From positions 1-29,278 of the forward strand of contig JAUCBJ010002456.1 in NCBI GenBank assembly GCA_032718475.1: 29,278 nt of DNA, given 5' to 3'. Position numbers and translations under genes: made by a program. This document shows positions 29,099-29,278 of this stretch, piece by piece (within the stretch, counting starts at the first letter, position 1; each line of letters begins with the position of its first letter). Origin of the DNA: Nemertoderma westbladi (lineage: Eukaryota; Xenacoelomorpha; Nemertodermatida; Nemertodermatidae). The notes under the pieces were generated by a model that did no database searches, was not told the origin of the DNA, and worked only from the letters and a program-made list of their open reading frames with translations.

Positions 29099-29278
29099 CT
29101 AGGTTGAGCGAACTCGGACAGTGGAAATGAGATCCTTCCAGGCTTCCCGATTCTCCATAGTTGTCGCAATTTCGTTTCTCCCAAGTTCAGTATCCCTTTC
29201 AAGTTGATCTATATACAGTATGTTATGGCTGGTCGTCCATCACTACGCTTTCCATGAGTTGGTTGCCAGAGAAGTAGA
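29099..29278 (-). pseudogene. C-terminal end of another non-LTR retrotransposon (runs off right edge)
   Basis: Reading minus from the edge to TAG at 29099-29101, one frame gives IDQLERDTELGRNEIATTME followed by NREAWKDLISTVRVRST. This has the same plan as the MGDRELW ending of the LINE at 20560 and of RTE/CR1-type C-termini. A preceding GRPAITY stretch lies in another frame, so at least one frameshift is present. The match is short and from pattern memory. Confidence 0.5.

Noticed and set aside
1-29278. tRNA or rRNA genes
   Set aside because: Scanning by eye for a T-arm GGTTCGAATCC-type box with a matching A box gave no convincing pair; a covariance-model scan would be decisive.

Overview
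This window looks like nuclear DNA from an invertebrate animal, probably marine. The reasons are a spliced Myb-family gene with a 4.5-kb intron, an intronless C2H2 zinc-finger gene, non-LTR retrotransposon remnants with AP-endonuclease and reverse-transcriptase domains, a FLYWCH/MULE-type transposase fragment, and long AT-rich intergenic DNA full of minisatellites and short inverted-repeat elements. Nothing looks bacterial: there are no operons or Shine-Dalgarno sites. The species cannot be named from sequence alone. The palindromic words TAGGCCTA and TACCGGTA recur throughout.

Layout. Positions 1-1870 (minus) hold the first 623 codons of a large uninterrupted reading frame that runs off the left edge. 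It is an unrecognised protein with a disordered N-terminus, an Ala/Glu/Lys coiled-coil built on a 27-bp DNA repeat, and a basic segment. Positions 1871-4770 have no convincing gene but carry a spaced array of TACCGGTATA palindromes just upstream of that start. Positions 4771-8422 are one giant minisatellite: about 83 copies of a 44-bp unit with visible higher-order duplications. Positions 10356-11477 (minus) encode a 373-residue protein with eight C2H2 fingers. Positions 11478-17300 are non-coding, with a 28-bp CpG-rich repeat, a hAT-like terminus next to a 47-bp hairpin repeat, a 34-bp hairpin repeat, a MITE with poly-G/poly-C ends and a small foldback element. Positions 17610-18332 (plus) encode a FLYWCH-type finger joined to a MULE pre-transposase region that stops before the catalytic domain.

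Positions 19226-20560 (plus) are a decayed, internally deleted and partly duplicated LINE. It is followed at 20604-22067 by a 1.46-kb non-autonomous element with matching terminal inverted repeats and nine copies of a near-palindromic TGTCCC(A/G)TACGTGACA motif. Positions 22655-28108 (minus) are a two-exon DMTF1/TTF1-family Myb gene. Joining 27542-28108 to 22655-23080 in phase 0 restores one Myb repeat across the junction and gives 330 residues. Its intron contains a 102-bp duplication, a 68-bp tandem array, a 62-bp duplication and a 5'-truncated CR1/jockey-like LINE. A second poly-G/poly-C MITE lies upstream of exon 1, and the right edge carries the C-terminal end of another LINE.

Two cellular genes (zinc finger and Myb) therefore sit in a landscape shaped by mobile elements. 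The 68-bp intronic array shares sequence with the interior of the poly-G MITE, which suggests that tandem repeats here grew out of a transposon interior. The strongest candidates for something undescribed are the TIR element at 20604-22067, the MITE-to-tandem-array relationship, and the orphan protein at the left edge.
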